A DNA stretch of 55,983 nucleotides from Candidatus Bathyoplasma sp. NZ. Its GTDB lineage: Bacteria; Bacillota_I; Bacilli_A; MAG-NZ. This document shows positions 27,554-36,487 of the stretch, piece after piece; positions within the stretch are counted from its first letter, which is position 1, and every line of letters starts with the position of its first letter. Location of the stretch: contig JABENI010000012.1 in NCBI GenBank assembly GCA_013332095.1, positions 1-55,983 of the forward strand, given 5' to 3'. The translations under genes and the position numbers were made by a program. The notes beneath the pieces are model-generated. The model was not told where the DNA came from, did not search any database, and worked only from the letters and a program-made list of their open reading frames with translations.

Positions 27554-28060
27554 TTAATCTAACTCGACTAAATCACAACCGTCGACTTCACTAAATCTAA
27601 CAAATACATTTTCCTGCTCAGAAGTGGGAATATTTTTACCAACATAATTTGCTGTTACCGGTAATTCCCGGTGTCCACGGTCGACTAACACAGCTAGTTG
27701 AATTTTTTTTGCTCTACCTAAATCCATCACGGCATCCATCGCTGCTCTTACTGTTCTTCCAGTAAACAATACATCATCGACTAAAATTACCGTTTTACCT
27801 TCTACATCAACATCCAACAACTGCTGAGGCTCGGCATTAACTACATCATCACGGTAGTGAGTAATATCTAGTTCTCCTTCTACCAATTCAACTCCTTCAA
27901 TATTGAAAATATTATTTTTTATTCTTTTGCTCAAATAAATTCCTTTTCTCTTAATTCCTAAAATAACACAATTCTCCAAATCGTTGTTTTTCTCTATTAT
28001 CTCGTACGATAATCTTTTAATTGTTCTTTTAAACGTATCTTTATCAATAATTACTTTCAT
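27554..28060 (-). CDS. pyrR: PyrR: pyr attenuation regulator and uracil phosphoribosyltransferase
   Basis: The 168-residue protein binds the pyr leader RNA with UMP and stops transcription. It keeps the PRPP motif VILVDDVLFTGRTVRAAMD and VDRGHRELP. Weak uracil phosphoribosyltransferase activity is also known for the family. It is second in the operon, between pyrB and pyrC, unlike B. subtilis where it is first. Its binding site is in the leader at 29037-29050. Confidence 0.96.
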   Translation of the reverse strand: MKVIIDKDTFKRTIKRLSYEIIEKNNDLENCVILGIKRKGIYLSKRIKNNIFNIEGVELVEGELDITHYRDDVVNAEPQQLLDVDVEGKTVILVDDVLFTGRTVRAAMDAVMDLGRAKKIQLAVLVDRGHRELPVTANYVGKNIPTSEQENVFVRFSEVDGCDLVELD

Positions 28061-28061
28061 C

Positions 28062-28937
28062 TTATTCTCCTTCCGTAAAACTTCTTTTTAAACAAGCCAT
28101 TCTCACAAAAACACCGTTGGTCATCTGTTGTAAAATTCTTGATTTTTTACATTCAACTACCTCATCCGTAAGTTCAGTTCCCCGATTAAAAGGTCCCGGA
28201 TGCATGATAATGGCGTTTTTTTTCATTAACTTTAACTTTTCACTATTCAATCCGTACTTGTCATTGTATTCTTTTTGGTCAAATACCATCGAGTAACCAT
28301 GACGCTCATACTGTACTCTCAGCAACATAATAATGTCCATTTCTCTAACAACTCTTTCAAACTCAATGTATTCACTAGAATTATCATCAAAATCTTTAGG
28401 ACCAGAAATATAAACTTCCATTCCCAATTTTTTCATCACCTTAATATTAGTATGGGCAACTCTTGAATGTCTTATATCTCCAACAATCGCAATTTTTAAA
28501 CCAGTAAACTCCCCAAACTCTTCTCTAATAGTATATAAATCTAATAAACTTTGAGTTGGATGACTCCCCGTTCCATCTCCTCCTGATAATATTGGAATTT
28601 TAACTCCCGCTAATATTTTAAAATAATTTTTTGCTGGATGTCTTAGGACGGCTGCATCAAAACCGATCATTTCAAAAGTTTTCAAGGTGTCGTATAAACT
28701 TTCCCCTTTTTTAATACTAGAGGATTCAACATTAAAATTTGTTACTTCCATCTGTAAGTTTTGTTCGGCAGTAATGAAACTGTAATGGGTTCTAGTAGAT
28801 GGTTCAAAAAAGATATTAATTATTTTTTTTCCTTTTAGTAAATCGCATTTTTTCCCTAACTTAAATTTTTTAGCTTGATCTAAAATTTCCATAATTTCTC
28901 GATTGGTAAGAGAATTCAATTCGTATAAATTTTTCAT
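28062..28937 (-). CDS. pyrB: Aspartate carbamoyltransferase catalytic chain
   Basis: The 291-residue enzyme forms carbamoyl-aspartate. Carbamoyl phosphate binds at FEPSTRTHYSF, and HPTQSLLDLYTI and GDIRHSRVAHTN complete the site. The ATG at 28937 has AGGAGGAAA; an upstream in-frame codon at 29006 lies in the leader hairpins. It opens the pyr operon. carA and carB are missing from this cluster. Confidence 0.96.
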   Translation of the reverse strand: MKNLYELNSLTNREIMEILDQAKKFKLGKKCDLLKGKKIINIFFEPSTRTHYSFITAEQNLQMEVTNFNVESSSIKKGESLYDTLKTFEMIGFDAAVLRHPAKNYFKILAGVKIPILSGGDGTGSHPTQSLLDLYTIREEFGEFTGLKIAIVGDIRHSRVAHTNIKVMKKLGMEVYISGPKDFDDNSSEYIEFERVVREMDIIMLLRVQYERHGYSMVFDQKEYNDKYGLNSEKLKLMKKNAIIMHPGPFNRGTELTDEVVECKKSRILQQMTNGVFVRMACLKRSFTEGE

Positions 28938-28949
28938 TATTTTCCTCCA

Positions 28950-28988
28950 AAATAAAAATACCTTTTTAGGTCTTACTAAAAAGGTATA
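28950..28988 (-). terminator. Attenuator terminator in the pyr leader
   Basis: ATACCTTTTTAG pairs with CTAAAAAGGTAT, followed by TTTTTATTTT on the minus strand. It stands just before the pyrB ribosome site and is controlled by PyrR binding upstream. Confidence 0.9.
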
Positions 28989-29029
28989 ATTAACTAGAGT
29001 ACGCAAAATTATATAGTTGTATAGTTATC

Positions 29030-29056
29030 CCTTTTTAGCCTCTCTGGACTAAGTTA
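29030..29056 (-). promoter_or_regulatory. PyrR-binding loop in the pyr leader
   Basis: The minus strand reads TTAGTCCAGAGAGGCTAA (core 29037-29050), an exact match to the PyrR anti-antiterminator loop ARUCCNGNGAGGYU. UMP-bound PyrR should hold this fold and let the attenuator form. Confidence 0.9.
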
Positions 29057-29072
29057 AAGCTTATCCGTTTAT

Positions 29073-29101
29073 ATTCTTTCATATTTATCACAATTTGTCA
29101 A
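29073..29101 (-). promoter_or_regulatory. Promoter of the pyr operon
   Basis: TTGACA (29096-29101) and AAGAAT (29073-29078) are 17 bases apart. The start of transcription would be near 29066, giving a leader of about 130 bases before pyrB. Confidence 0.75.
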
Positions 29102-29106
29102 GACGT

Positions 29107-30651
29107 TTAGACAAGTGTCGAAAACATATTGAAAATTGACTCAAAAAACTTTCTGATGATACTTCTTTTTTTCCATTCCTCTAAATCTAATTCTGTGGAA
29201 ATTAATTTATCATCTTCAAAATAGGCAATTAGTTTTTCCACTTCTTTCCCAGTAAATAGTACAGTAGCTTCAAAATTAATCACAAAACTTCTAAAATCCA
29301 AATTTGCTGTTCCCACAGAAGCTATTTTATTATCTATTATTAAAATTTTCGAATGGACAAAACGATTGTCATATTTATAAATTTTACAGCCCGATTGCAT
29401 TAAAGTTTGAATATACGATTCAGTTGCCTTATAGATACTCATTTTATCTGGTTTACCTGGAATGATAATCTCCACATCTATTTCTTGTGCCGCTTGCATT
29501 TTCAGAGCAGCTAAAATTACATCATCTGGTACTAAGTAAGGTGTCACAATTTTAATTGATTTTTTCGCTTGTGTCAGCATTTTCAAATAAGTATCTCTAA
29601 TAATCGGAAGTTCAGAATCTGGTCCACTTTGAATTATCTGGGTAAGTCCATCACTTTCAACTGCTTCGGCTTGGTAATATTTTGAATCGTTGATAAATTC
29701 ATTAGTTATATAATACCAGTCTTTTAAGAAAATATTGGTCATAGTGTTATTGGCTTTTCCCTCTAACAATAGATGAGTATCGCGCCAAAAACCATATTTT
29801 TTACTTCGGTGAAGATATTCATCACCTAAATTAATACCACCTATAAAACCATACTTAGAATCAATAATTGTCATTTTGCGATGTAAACGATAATTTAGTT
29901 TGGTATTTCCTAACGGCACAACAAATTTATCAAAAACTTTTATTTGAACACCAGCACTTATTAATTTTTTAAAGTAACCGTTACTAATTTCCAGACCACC
30001 AAAGAAATCGTAAAGAAGTTTTACTTCTACACCGGCTTCGGCTTTCTCTAATAAAATATCTAATACTTCTTTTCCGATTCGGTCAGTTTTTATTATGTAA
30101 TATTCCATGAAGATAAATTTTTCTGCTTTTTTCAACTTTTCAATTAGACAAGGAAATTTTTCATCACCGTTATTTAAAATTGTAACTTTGGTGTTTTTAA
30201 CACAAATTTCATGTTTGCTAATACTATGACTAACTTTGAAGACATCTCGCATATCTGAATCATTGTACTCTTCACTTTCAAAATCTACTTCTTCTATCTG
30301 ATTAATGTATTTTGTACCGTGCATTTTCGGTCTATTTCGATATCTTCTAGAGTTGGTAAATTTTCTACCGAGAGTTAAATATAAAATAACCGCAAATACG
30401 GCATTTAAGGTCATAAATACAATCAGTGACATTTTTCTGCCTAACGATTCATTTTTAAATAAAATTGCTAACCAAACAGCAATTTCCACCAAGATTAATA
30501 CTATTCTCATCCATTTTTTGCTCTGTTCTTGATCCATTATACCAAGAGTATCGAGTATATTATAGAAAAATTCCAGCAAACCATAAAAAATAAGTACGGC
30601 AATTAAAATTGTTATTAATATTAATATTTTACTTCTGAATATTCTGTTCAT
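29107..30651 (-). CDS. cls: Cardiolipin synthase
   Basis: The 514-residue phospholipase D superfamily enzyme joins two phosphatidylglycerols to make cardiolipin. Two membrane helices open the protein. Two HKD sites follow: HRKMTIIDSKYGFIGG (around residue 260) and HSKILIIDNKIASVG (around residue 430). A CXY-like ENIK linker is not special. It lies just upstream of the pyr leader, on the same strand, with only a few bases between. Confidence 0.93.
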   Translation of the reverse strand: MNRIFRSKILILITILIAVLIFYGLLEFFYNILDTLGIMDQEQSKKWMRIVLILVEIAVWLAILFKNESLGRKMSLIVFMTLNAVFAVILYLTLGRKFTNSRRYRNRPKMHGTKYINQIEEVDFESEEYNDSDMRDVFKVSHSISKHEICVKNTKVTILNNGDEKFPCLIEKLKKAEKFIFMEYYIIKTDRIGKEVLDILLEKAEAGVEVKLLYDFFGGLEISNGYFKKLISAGVQIKVFDKFVVPLGNTKLNYRLHRKMTIIDSKYGFIGGINLGDEYLHRSKKYGFWRDTHLLLEGKANNTMTNIFLKDWYYITNEFINDSKYYQAEAVESDGLTQIIQSGPDSELPIIRDTYLKMLTQAKKSIKIVTPYLVPDDVILAALKMQAAQEIDVEIIIPGKPDKMSIYKATESYIQTLMQSGCKIYKYDNRFVHSKILIIDNKIASVGTANLDFRSFVINFEATVLFTGKEVEKLIAYFEDDKLISTELDLEEWKKRSIIRKFFESIFNMFSTLV

Positions 30652-30688
30652 TATATGTTCCTACCTTATCTAGATGTATTATTTTTTT

Positions 30689-31627
30689 TTAAAAATATAA
30701 TTTTTTCTTTCTTTTTCTTTCATCAAAACACCAACCAACGTACTGACTAACGACTATTTCATTAACTATCAAAAATGAAGCACTAAAATAGTACGTTTCT
30801 TTTTTTCGGTACTTTAAACTATAGAAAATAATTTCGGTCATATCTTCTCTGCTATTTATTGTGGAAAAGTTAATTTTTGACTGTTTTAAAAATAATTCGT
30901 ACGCACTGTTTTCTTTTAAAATCTGATGCCAAATTGGATCGATTTTGCTTTTTTTAAGATAGTGTAGCTTAGTTGGTTTATTTTTAATTAAATTAAAAGT
31001 TAGATAACTATCTTCATTTTCCAAAATTACATACCATTTAAAGGGATTGATAGTAGGAAAAACACAATCTAGCAATCTGTTGGGGTACATTTCAGTTATT
31101 TTTTTTACGATGTATCTTTTATGCATTCTTTTGTACATTAAATAGAATAAATAAAATATTGATACTATTAAAAAAATTCCCTTAACATAAAACTTTAAGG
31201 CGATTGCTGTTAAAAATAACAAGATAACTGCGGGGTCTACACTATGAGTTAAATTCCAACTGTACCATTTTTCTTTATAGACTTGGGTTCCGTAGGAATT
31301 CCCCACATCTAAAAATACATGAACTGCTATACAGACTAAACTTATCATAAAAATACTGACAAAAGAAATACTGATAATATTAAACAGCAAGCCAGCTAAG
31401 ATAAAAGATTCGATAAACCAAAAATAAATTTTATGGGAGAGCCCCCGGTGTATCCGCAAATAATATTCATCACTTATCATTTTAACTACGACATCCAAAT
31501 CAGGAAGGTTAGAAGCAGCTATTGCTACTATCCCAACTTCGATAATTTTTCCCTCTAAACTAGGAAATAGTCCTATCGCTGTTCCGGCAATTCCTATCCC
31601 AACTATCGTATGAGTAATCGAATCCAT
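30689..31627 (-). CDS. YdjM-like membrane-bound metal-dependent hydrolase
   Basis: The 312-residue protein belongs to the YdjM/DUF457 family. Diagnostic features are the start MDSITHTIVGIG, NLPDLDVVVK, HRGLSHKIYFW and a C-proximal VHVFLDVGNSYGTQV region with histidine and aspartate metal ligands. Several membrane helices lie in the N-terminal two thirds; the C-terminal third is soluble. The ATG at 31627 matches the family start, though GTG at 31636 sits closer to the AGAGGA ribosome site. Substrate unknown; SOS links known in some relatives are not seen here. Confidence 0.82.
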   Translation of the reverse strand: MDSITHTIVGIGIAGTAIGLFPSLEGKIIEVGIVAIAASNLPDLDVVVKMISDEYYLRIHRGLSHKIYFWFIESFILAGLLFNIISISFVSIFMISLVCIAVHVFLDVGNSYGTQVYKEKWYSWNLTHSVDPAVILLFLTAIALKFYVKGIFLIVSIFYLFYLMYKRMHKRYIVKKITEMYPNRLLDCVFPTINPFKWYVILENEDSYLTFNLIKNKPTKLHYLKKSKIDPIWHQILKENSAYELFLKQSKINFSTINSREDMTEIIFYSLKYRKKETYYFSASFLIVNEIVVSQYVGWCFDERKRKKKLYF

Positions 31628-31724
31628 ATTTATCACGCTTCCTCTTAACAGTTACAGTATACTACAAAACAAAAATAACTCCTATTAAATAATTTTTAAT
31701 TGAAGTTATTTTATAATAATTATT

Positions 31725-32057
31725 TTATTTAGTCAATGATTTTATTAATACAACTCCTAAAATAATTAATACTAACGAAGAAATAGTTATTATATTAGGA
31801 AGAGATAATACTAAAAAAGTCATTATTATCAGTAAACATACCAAATTACCACTTCTTTTTTTCTTATAAATTACTCCATGAAACACGAAGTAACCATAAA
31901 AAATAATATTTAAAAATGTTTTTATAAGTCTGGTTAGACCGTTGTCACCAAAAGTTTCAAAGACTTGTCCGATAGTTGTTAAATTTTCTATAATATAAAA
32001 GCCTCCGATACAAACTAAGAGTAACCTAGTAATAATTTCTAATTTTTTTCTGCTCAT
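31725..32057 (-). CDS. Small membrane protein of unknown function
   Basis: The 110-residue protein has about four hydrophobic segments separated by short basic loops (RKKLEI, YKKKRSGN). I do not recognise a family. The ATG at 32057 follows AAAAAGGTGAAAATA. A promoter with an overlapping inverted repeat lies just upstream, so it is regulated on its own. Confidence 0.6.
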   Translation of the reverse strand: MSRKKLEIITRLLLVCIGGFYIIENLTTIGQVFETFGDNGLTRLIKTFLNIIFYGYFVFHGVIYKKKRSGNLVCLLIIMTFLVLSLPNIITISSLVLIILGVVLIKSLTK

Positions 32058-32086
32058 TATTTTCACCTTTTTAAATTAATTTTATC

Positions 32087-32110
32087 ATTATAATACTATG
32101 ACAATAGTAT
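32087..32110 (-). promoter_or_regulatory. Promoter with an operator-like inverted repeat for the 110-residue membrane protein
   Basis: A perfect repeat ATACTAT-TGTC-ATAGTAT (32093-32110) abuts the -10 box TATAAT (32087-32092). An operator placed like this would block RNA polymerase. The repressor is unknown. Confidence 0.5.
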
Positions 32111-32174
32111 CATGTCTATGATTCAAAAACAATTAATGACAAAATTCATCTTAAAAAAATAATTTATTTTATTG

Positions 32175-32768
32175 CTATAATTTATTAGATTTTTTAGTAA
32201 ATTCATCTCCAGATTTCCAGCCACAAGGAACTAAATTACCTTCTGAACCTTTAACTATTGCGTGTAAATTCCTTAAAACTTCTTGAACGTTTCTTCCACT
32301 TTCACTAGGATTAACTGAAATATGTTTAACGATTCCTTTAGGATCAATTATAAACGTCCCTCTCATTGAAAATCCTAATTCTTCATCTAAAACTCCATAC
32401 ATGTCAGAAACTAATAAATTTTTATCAGCAGCATGTGGATGATTTAATTTTCCTAACGTTCCTTGTTGCCACGCTAAATGTGTAAATATGCTGTCAGTTG
32501 ATACCGCAATCACTTCCGCTCCTAATTTTTTAAACCCTGGGTAAAGTTCACCGAACTTTTGCATTTCAGTAGGTCAGATAAAAGTAAAGTCCAACGGATA
32601 AAAGTACAGTACAGTCCATAACCCCTTGTCGATATTTTGCTGTAAAGATACTTTCCCAAACCTTGCTAACCCTTCACCTTCAGGTAAAACTGCTTCCATT
32701 TCAAATAGCGGTGCTTTTTTTCCAATTTTTACTTCTTCGAAGTAAGTTAAATCATCATAATTTTCCAT
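32175..32768 (-). CDS. prxU: Selenocysteine peroxiredoxin (PrxU-type)
   Basis: The 197-residue peroxiredoxin is split by an in-frame TGA (32574-32576) at residue 65. The local context is YPLDFTFI-U-PTEM, which matches the peroxidatic site YPLDFTFVCPTE with selenocysteine for cysteine. It reduces hydrogen peroxide and organic peroxides. Arg at the usual position after the strand (RGTFIIDP) and the C-terminal Cys182 (VPCGWKSGDE) for resolving are present. Selenocysteine forms are known in a few anaerobes such as Eubacterium acidaminophilum. AAAGGAGG precedes the start. No selenium genes are in the window. Confidence 0.92.
32538..32576 (-). promoter_or_regulatory. SECIS hairpin of prxU
   Basis: After the UGA, AAAGTTC pairs with GAACTTT around the loop GGT (32552-32550). 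The loop starts 21 bases after the UGA, close to the E. coli spacing, and begins with GGU as SelB requires. Confidence 0.78.
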
Positions 32769-32857
32769 CTTAATGCCTCCTTTTTATTATTTGATAGTTA
32801 GATGATACCAAAAATAAAATTTTTTAACAATTCATTTGCTTTTTTTTTTTTTATAAA

Positions 32858-32884
32858 TAAAAAAAAATGACCAAATTGATCACT
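32858..32884 (-). terminator. Intrinsic terminator of rplS
   Basis: TGATCA pairs with TGGTCA (one G-U pair) around ATT, followed by a run of T on the minus strand. It lies a few bases past the rplS stop. Confidence 0.75.
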
Positions 32885-32891
32885 TTTATAA

Positions 32892-33239
32892 TTATCTACG
32901 CTCTTTAATACGAGCAGCTTTAGCTGACAATCCACGAATGTAATGTAACTTAGCTCTGCGAACTTTACCACGACGAATAATTTTAATTGATTCGATACTC
33001 GGTGTATGTACTGGAAAAGTTTTTTCAACGCCAATACCATAAGAAATCTTTCTTACAGTAAAGGTAGCACTAACACCAGCATTTTGACGTTTAATTACTA
33101 AACCTTCAAATATTTGGATACGCTCACGGCTACCCTCTTTAATTTTTATACTTACTTTTAATGTATCTCCAGCTCTAAAATCTGGTACATCAGTTTTCAA
33201 GTACTCTTGAGTAATTTCTCTAATTAGTTCTTGACTCAT
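32892..33239 (-). CDS. rplS: 50S ribosomal protein L19
   Basis: The 115-residue protein is standard L19: [32 protein letters not shown], and YYIRGL-type ending KAARIKERR. It bridges the subunits near the 30S interface. The ATG at 33239 follows GAGGAGTGAGACT. It is downstream of trmD but separated by about 90 bases, ending in its own terminator. Confidence 0.97.
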   Translation of the reverse strand: MSQELIREITQEYLKTDVPDFRAGDTLKVSIKIKEGSRERIQIFEGLVIKRQNAGVSATFTVRKISYGIGVEKTFPVHTPSIESIKIIRRGKVRRAKLHYIRGLSAKAARIKERR

Positions 33240-33329
33240 AGTCTCACTCCTCTTCACCAGTATTCATAATAATCTTATATTAGCGGAATACTTTATTAAC
33301 CTCAGTCATAATAACATAAAACTAATTTT

Positions 33330-34049
33330 TTAGCAATCTTTTTTTATATTTTCTAGTATTATTTTTGCCTCTTCATCTAAATTTTTTAATAACTCTGGTC
33401 TTCTTTCATAAGTTCTTTTCAAAGATTGATATTTTCTATATTTTCTGATATTTTGATGATTTCCACTCAACAGGACATCAGGAACTTTTAGCTCCATAAA
33501 TTCAGCTGGTCTAGTATACTGTGGTCCTTCTAACAATCCTGTACTAAATGAATCATCTTGATGGGAACTGTTTTTGTTTAAAACACCATCGATTAATCTT
33601 GAAACACTATCCACAACAACCATACTAGCAATTTCTCCACCTGTTAAAACGTAATCTCCGATACTCAATTCTAAATCAACTAGACTTCTTATTCTTTCAT
33701 CATAACCTTCGTAATGTCCACAAATAATTATTAAATGGTTAAATCCAGATAATTTTTCTGCCCTTTTTTGGTTGTACTGTTCCCCCTGTGGACACAGTAA
33801 TATTTTCACGGCATCTTCACTACCTTTGATTTTTTTTAAACAAGCGTAAATCGGTTCTACTTGTAAAACCATCCCTGGTCCTCCACCGTACGGATAATCA
33901 TCAACTTTTTTATGTTTGTTTTTGGTAAACTTTCTAAAATCATGTAAATTAACTGCAATTATCTGCTTATCAATTGCTTTTTTAAGTAACGATTCTGATA
34001 AGAAACCGGAAAACATCTCTGGAAATAAAGTTAAAATATCTATTATCAT
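33330..34049 (-). CDS. trmD: tRNA (guanine-N1)-methyltransferase
   Basis: The 239-residue knotted methyltransferase modifies G37 of tRNA and prevents frameshifting. SAM-binding knot motifs CGHYEGYDERIR and SIGDYVLTGGE, and the KKVDDYPYGGGPGMV loop, are intact. It overlaps rimM by 4 bases (ATGA). Confidence 0.97.
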   Translation of the reverse strand: MIIDILTLFPEMFSGFLSESLLKKAIDKQIIAVNLHDFRKFTKNKHKKVDDYPYGGGPGMVLQVEPIYACLKKIKGSEDAVKILLCPQGEQYNQKRAEKLSGFNHLIIICGHYEGYDERIRSLVDLELSIGDYVLTGGEIASMVVVDSVSRLIDGVLNKNSSHQDDSFSTGLLEGPQYTRPAEFMELKVPDVLLSGNHQNIRKYRKYQSLKRTYERRPELLKNLDEEAKIILENIKKDC

Positions 34050-34534
34050 AATAACCCTTCAATTGGATCGATTATTATTTTTCCTGTTTCTAAATCGACA
34101 TCTTTGATAAATTCATCTACAAAAGGTACTTTTACTTTTTTATCCTTCATTTTTATAACCATCAATACATTACCGGTTATTTCCAACATTTCCTCAACTT
34201 CACCGATTTTTTCTTCACCAACATAAACTGCTAGTCCTTCTAGTTGGTGAAAATAGTAATCATCTTCTGCTAAATCTAATAAATCTTCTTTATCGACAAA
34301 AATTGTTTTTCCCTTATATTTTTCTACTAAATTAATATCATTTAATTTTTCGAATACTAACAAATCAAATTTTTTGTGTTTACGATGTGAACTAACGATT
34401 ACTTTTTCGTTTTCAATGTATAACTGTGAACCTTTTTTAAATCTTTCCTCTTTAAAATGAGAATCTGAAAGTACTCTTACTTCTCCTTTTAAACCGTGTG
34501 TATTGACGATTTTTCCAATATTTATATATTCCAT
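34046..34534 (-). CDS. rimM: 16S rRNA processing protein
   Basis: The 162-residue protein binds ribosomal protein S19 and helps assemble the 30S head. Opening IGKIVNTHGLKGEVRV and the PRC-barrel half with PFVDEFIKDVD fit RimM. The ATG at 34534 follows the tpiA stop by 2 bases. The usual neighbours rpsP and the KH-domain gene are absent. Confidence 0.95.
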   Translation of the reverse strand: MEYINIGKIVNTHGLKGEVRVLSDSHFKEERFKKGSQLYIENEKVIVSSHRKHKKFDLLVFEKLNDINLVEKYKGKTIFVDKEDLLDLAEDDYYFHQLEGLAVYVGEEKIGEVEEMLEITGNVLMVIKMKDKKVKVPFVDEFIKDVDLETGKIIIDPIEGLL

Positions 34535-34536
34535 AA

Positions 34537-35289
34537 TCAATTTTGATAGTAGATTAATTGTAAAAAATCTTCGCTATTTAAACTAGCTCCACCTACTAAT
34601 ACTCCATCTATCTGCTCTTCGGCCATCAATTGTTTTATGTTGCTCGGTTTTACACTTCCACCGTACTGAATTCTTACTTTATTTGCTACTTCTAAAGAAT
34701 AAAGTTTTTCGATAACGCTTCTAATTACCCCACACGTATCGTTAGCAATACTAGTAGTAGCAGTTTTACCAGTTCCAATAGCCCATATTGGCTCGTACGC
34801 TAGCACAACATTTTCTACTTGTTTAGCAGTTATTCCTTTTAAAGCGCTTTCGACTTGTTTAGTAATTACCGCTGTCGTTTTGTTTCCTTCTCTATCTTTT
34901 AAACTTTCGCCAACACAAACAATCGCTTTTAAACTGTTTCTAAACGCTGCCTGTAATTTTAAATTTACCGTTTCATCAGTTTCGTTATAGTAAATTTTTC
35001 TTTCACTGTGGCCAATTAAGATATAAGTTACTCCTAAAGATTTTACCACTACCGGCGAAATTTCACCCGTATAAGCGCCATTATCTTCGTAATGCATATT
35101 TTGTGCTCCAATTTGTAAATAGTCCCCTTGTCTTTTTACTAACGTTTTCAAATAGGGACTCTGTGCAAAAATTACTGTTTCCACTTTTGCGCTATTAGGT
35201 ACTTCTCTGTTTATTCGATAAATAAAATCTACTGCTTCATCTTTCGTTTTATTCATTTTCCAATTTCCTGCTATTATCGGAATTCTCAT
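34537..35289 (-). CDS. tpiA: Triosephosphate isomerase
   Basis: The 250-residue enzyme interconverts dihydroxyacetone phosphate and glyceraldehyde 3-phosphate. Key parts: AGNWKMNKT, GHSERK (catalytic His), VLAYEPIWAIGTG (catalytic Glu) and YGGSVKPSN. The start at 35289 has AAAGGAGGGG and lies 41 bases inside the pgk frame. Confidence 0.97.
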   Translation of the reverse strand: MRIPIIAGNWKMNKTKDEAVDFIYRINREVPNSAKVETVIFAQSPYLKTLVKRQGDYLQIGAQNMHYEDNGAYTGEISPVVVKSLGVTYILIGHSERKIYYNETDETVNLKLQAAFRNSLKAIVCVGESLKDREGNKTTAVITKQVESALKGITAKQVENVVLAYEPIWAIGTGKTATTSIANDTCGVIRSVIEKLYSLEVANKVRIQYGGSVKPSNIKQLMAEEQIDGVLVGGASLNSEDFLQLIYYQN

Positions 35290-36487
35290 ATAATTCCCCT
35301 CCTTTATCATCTAAAGCTTGAATACCTGGTAACTCTCTTCCTCCTAAATATACTAAACTAGCTCCGCCACCAGTAGAAATGTGGCTTATCTTATTTTCAA
35401 AGCCAAATTTAATTGCCGCGGCGGCTGAATCCCCACCACCAATAATCGTAATAGCGTCGCTCTTTGCTAATTCTTCGCAAATTGCAATCGTTCCTTTGGA
35501 AAAATTAGGCCATTCACTAACCCCCATTGGTCCATTCAAAATAATTGTTTTAGCACCCTTTAAAGTTTCTTTAAAAAGCTCAATTGACTGTGGTCCAATG
35601 TCCAGTCCAAATTCGCTTTCATCAACATCAGTAAAATTTCCTATCCGGTATTTAGCATTAACTTCAAATCTTTCGGCAAACACGGAATCTACTGGTAAAA
35701 CTAATTTATCTCTATCTTTTTTCAAAATTTCTTTTGCGTAGTTTAATTTCTCTTTATCACATAGAGATGCGCCAATCTCTTTACCTTCTGCTTTTAAAAA
35801 AGTATAACTCATTCCTCCACTGATAATTATTTTATCAGCGACTGCTAATAAATTTTCAATTGTGCCAATTTTACCGGAAATTTTTGCGCCCCCCAAAATC
35901 GCTACCAAAGGTCTTTGAGGATTAATTAACGTTTTATCTAAATACTTCATTTCCTTTTCAATTAATAACCCCATCACTGCTTCTTTAATGTTTTCACTTA
36001 TTCCAACATTTGAGGCGTGTGCACGGTGAGACGTACCATAAGCATCGTTAATAAAAACATCTCCTAAACTAGCCCAGTATTCACCCAATTGCTGATTGTT
36101 TTTACTTTCAGCTCTCTCGTTTATATCTTCAAATCTAGTATTTTCAAACATGAGAATTTCTCCAGCTTGTAAATTTTTAATTGCTGTTTCTAATTCTTCT
36201 CCTCTTGTTTGATTTATAAAGATAACATTTTGATCAATTAATTGCGATAATCTTTTCGCGACTGGCTTTAAAGATTTTCCCTTTTTATCTGCTATTTTTT
36301 TAATTCTACCTAAATGGGAAAATAAAACTACTTTAGCCTTTTTCTTCAATGCATATTTTATTGTCGGGAGCGCTTGTTTAATTCTGTTTTCATCGGCTAT
36401 TTTCCCGTTTTCTATTGGAACATTAAAATCTACTCGTATTAAGGCTATCTTGTTTTCTATCTTAATATCTTTAATAGTCTTTTTCAT
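35249..36487 (-). CDS. pgk: Phosphoglycerate kinase
   Basis: The 412-residue enzyme makes ATP from 1,3-bisphosphoglycerate. Motifs: RVDFNVPIENG, LFSHLGRI, FENTRFE, NDAYGTSHRAHAS, LGGAKISGKIG and GGGDSAAA. The family normally ends near LPGIEAL; here 17 extra residues (from KGGELYENS) run into tpiA, a sign of a lost stop. The ATG at 36487 has GTGGAGGAAAAT. It overlaps comK-like by 17 bases. gapA is not adjacent. Confidence 0.96.
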   Translation of the reverse strand: MKKTIKDIKIENKIALIRVDFNVPIENGKIADENRIKQALPTIKYALKKKAKVVLFSHLGRIKKIADKKGKSLKPVAKRLSQLIDQNVIFINQTRGEELETAIKNLQAGEILMFENTRFEDINERAESKNNQQLGEYWASLGDVFINDAYGTSHRAHASNVGISENIKEAVMGLLIEKEMKYLDKTLINPQRPLVAILGGAKISGKIGTIENLLAVADKIIISGGMSYTFLKAEGKEIGASLCDKEKLNYAKEILKKDRDKLVLPVDSVFAERFEVNAKYRIGNFTDVDESEFGLDIGPQSIELFKETLKGAKTIILNGPMGVSEWPNFSKGTIAICEELAKSDAITIIGGGDSAAAAIKFGFENKISHISTGGGASLVYLGGRELPGIQALDDKGGELYENSDNSRKLENE

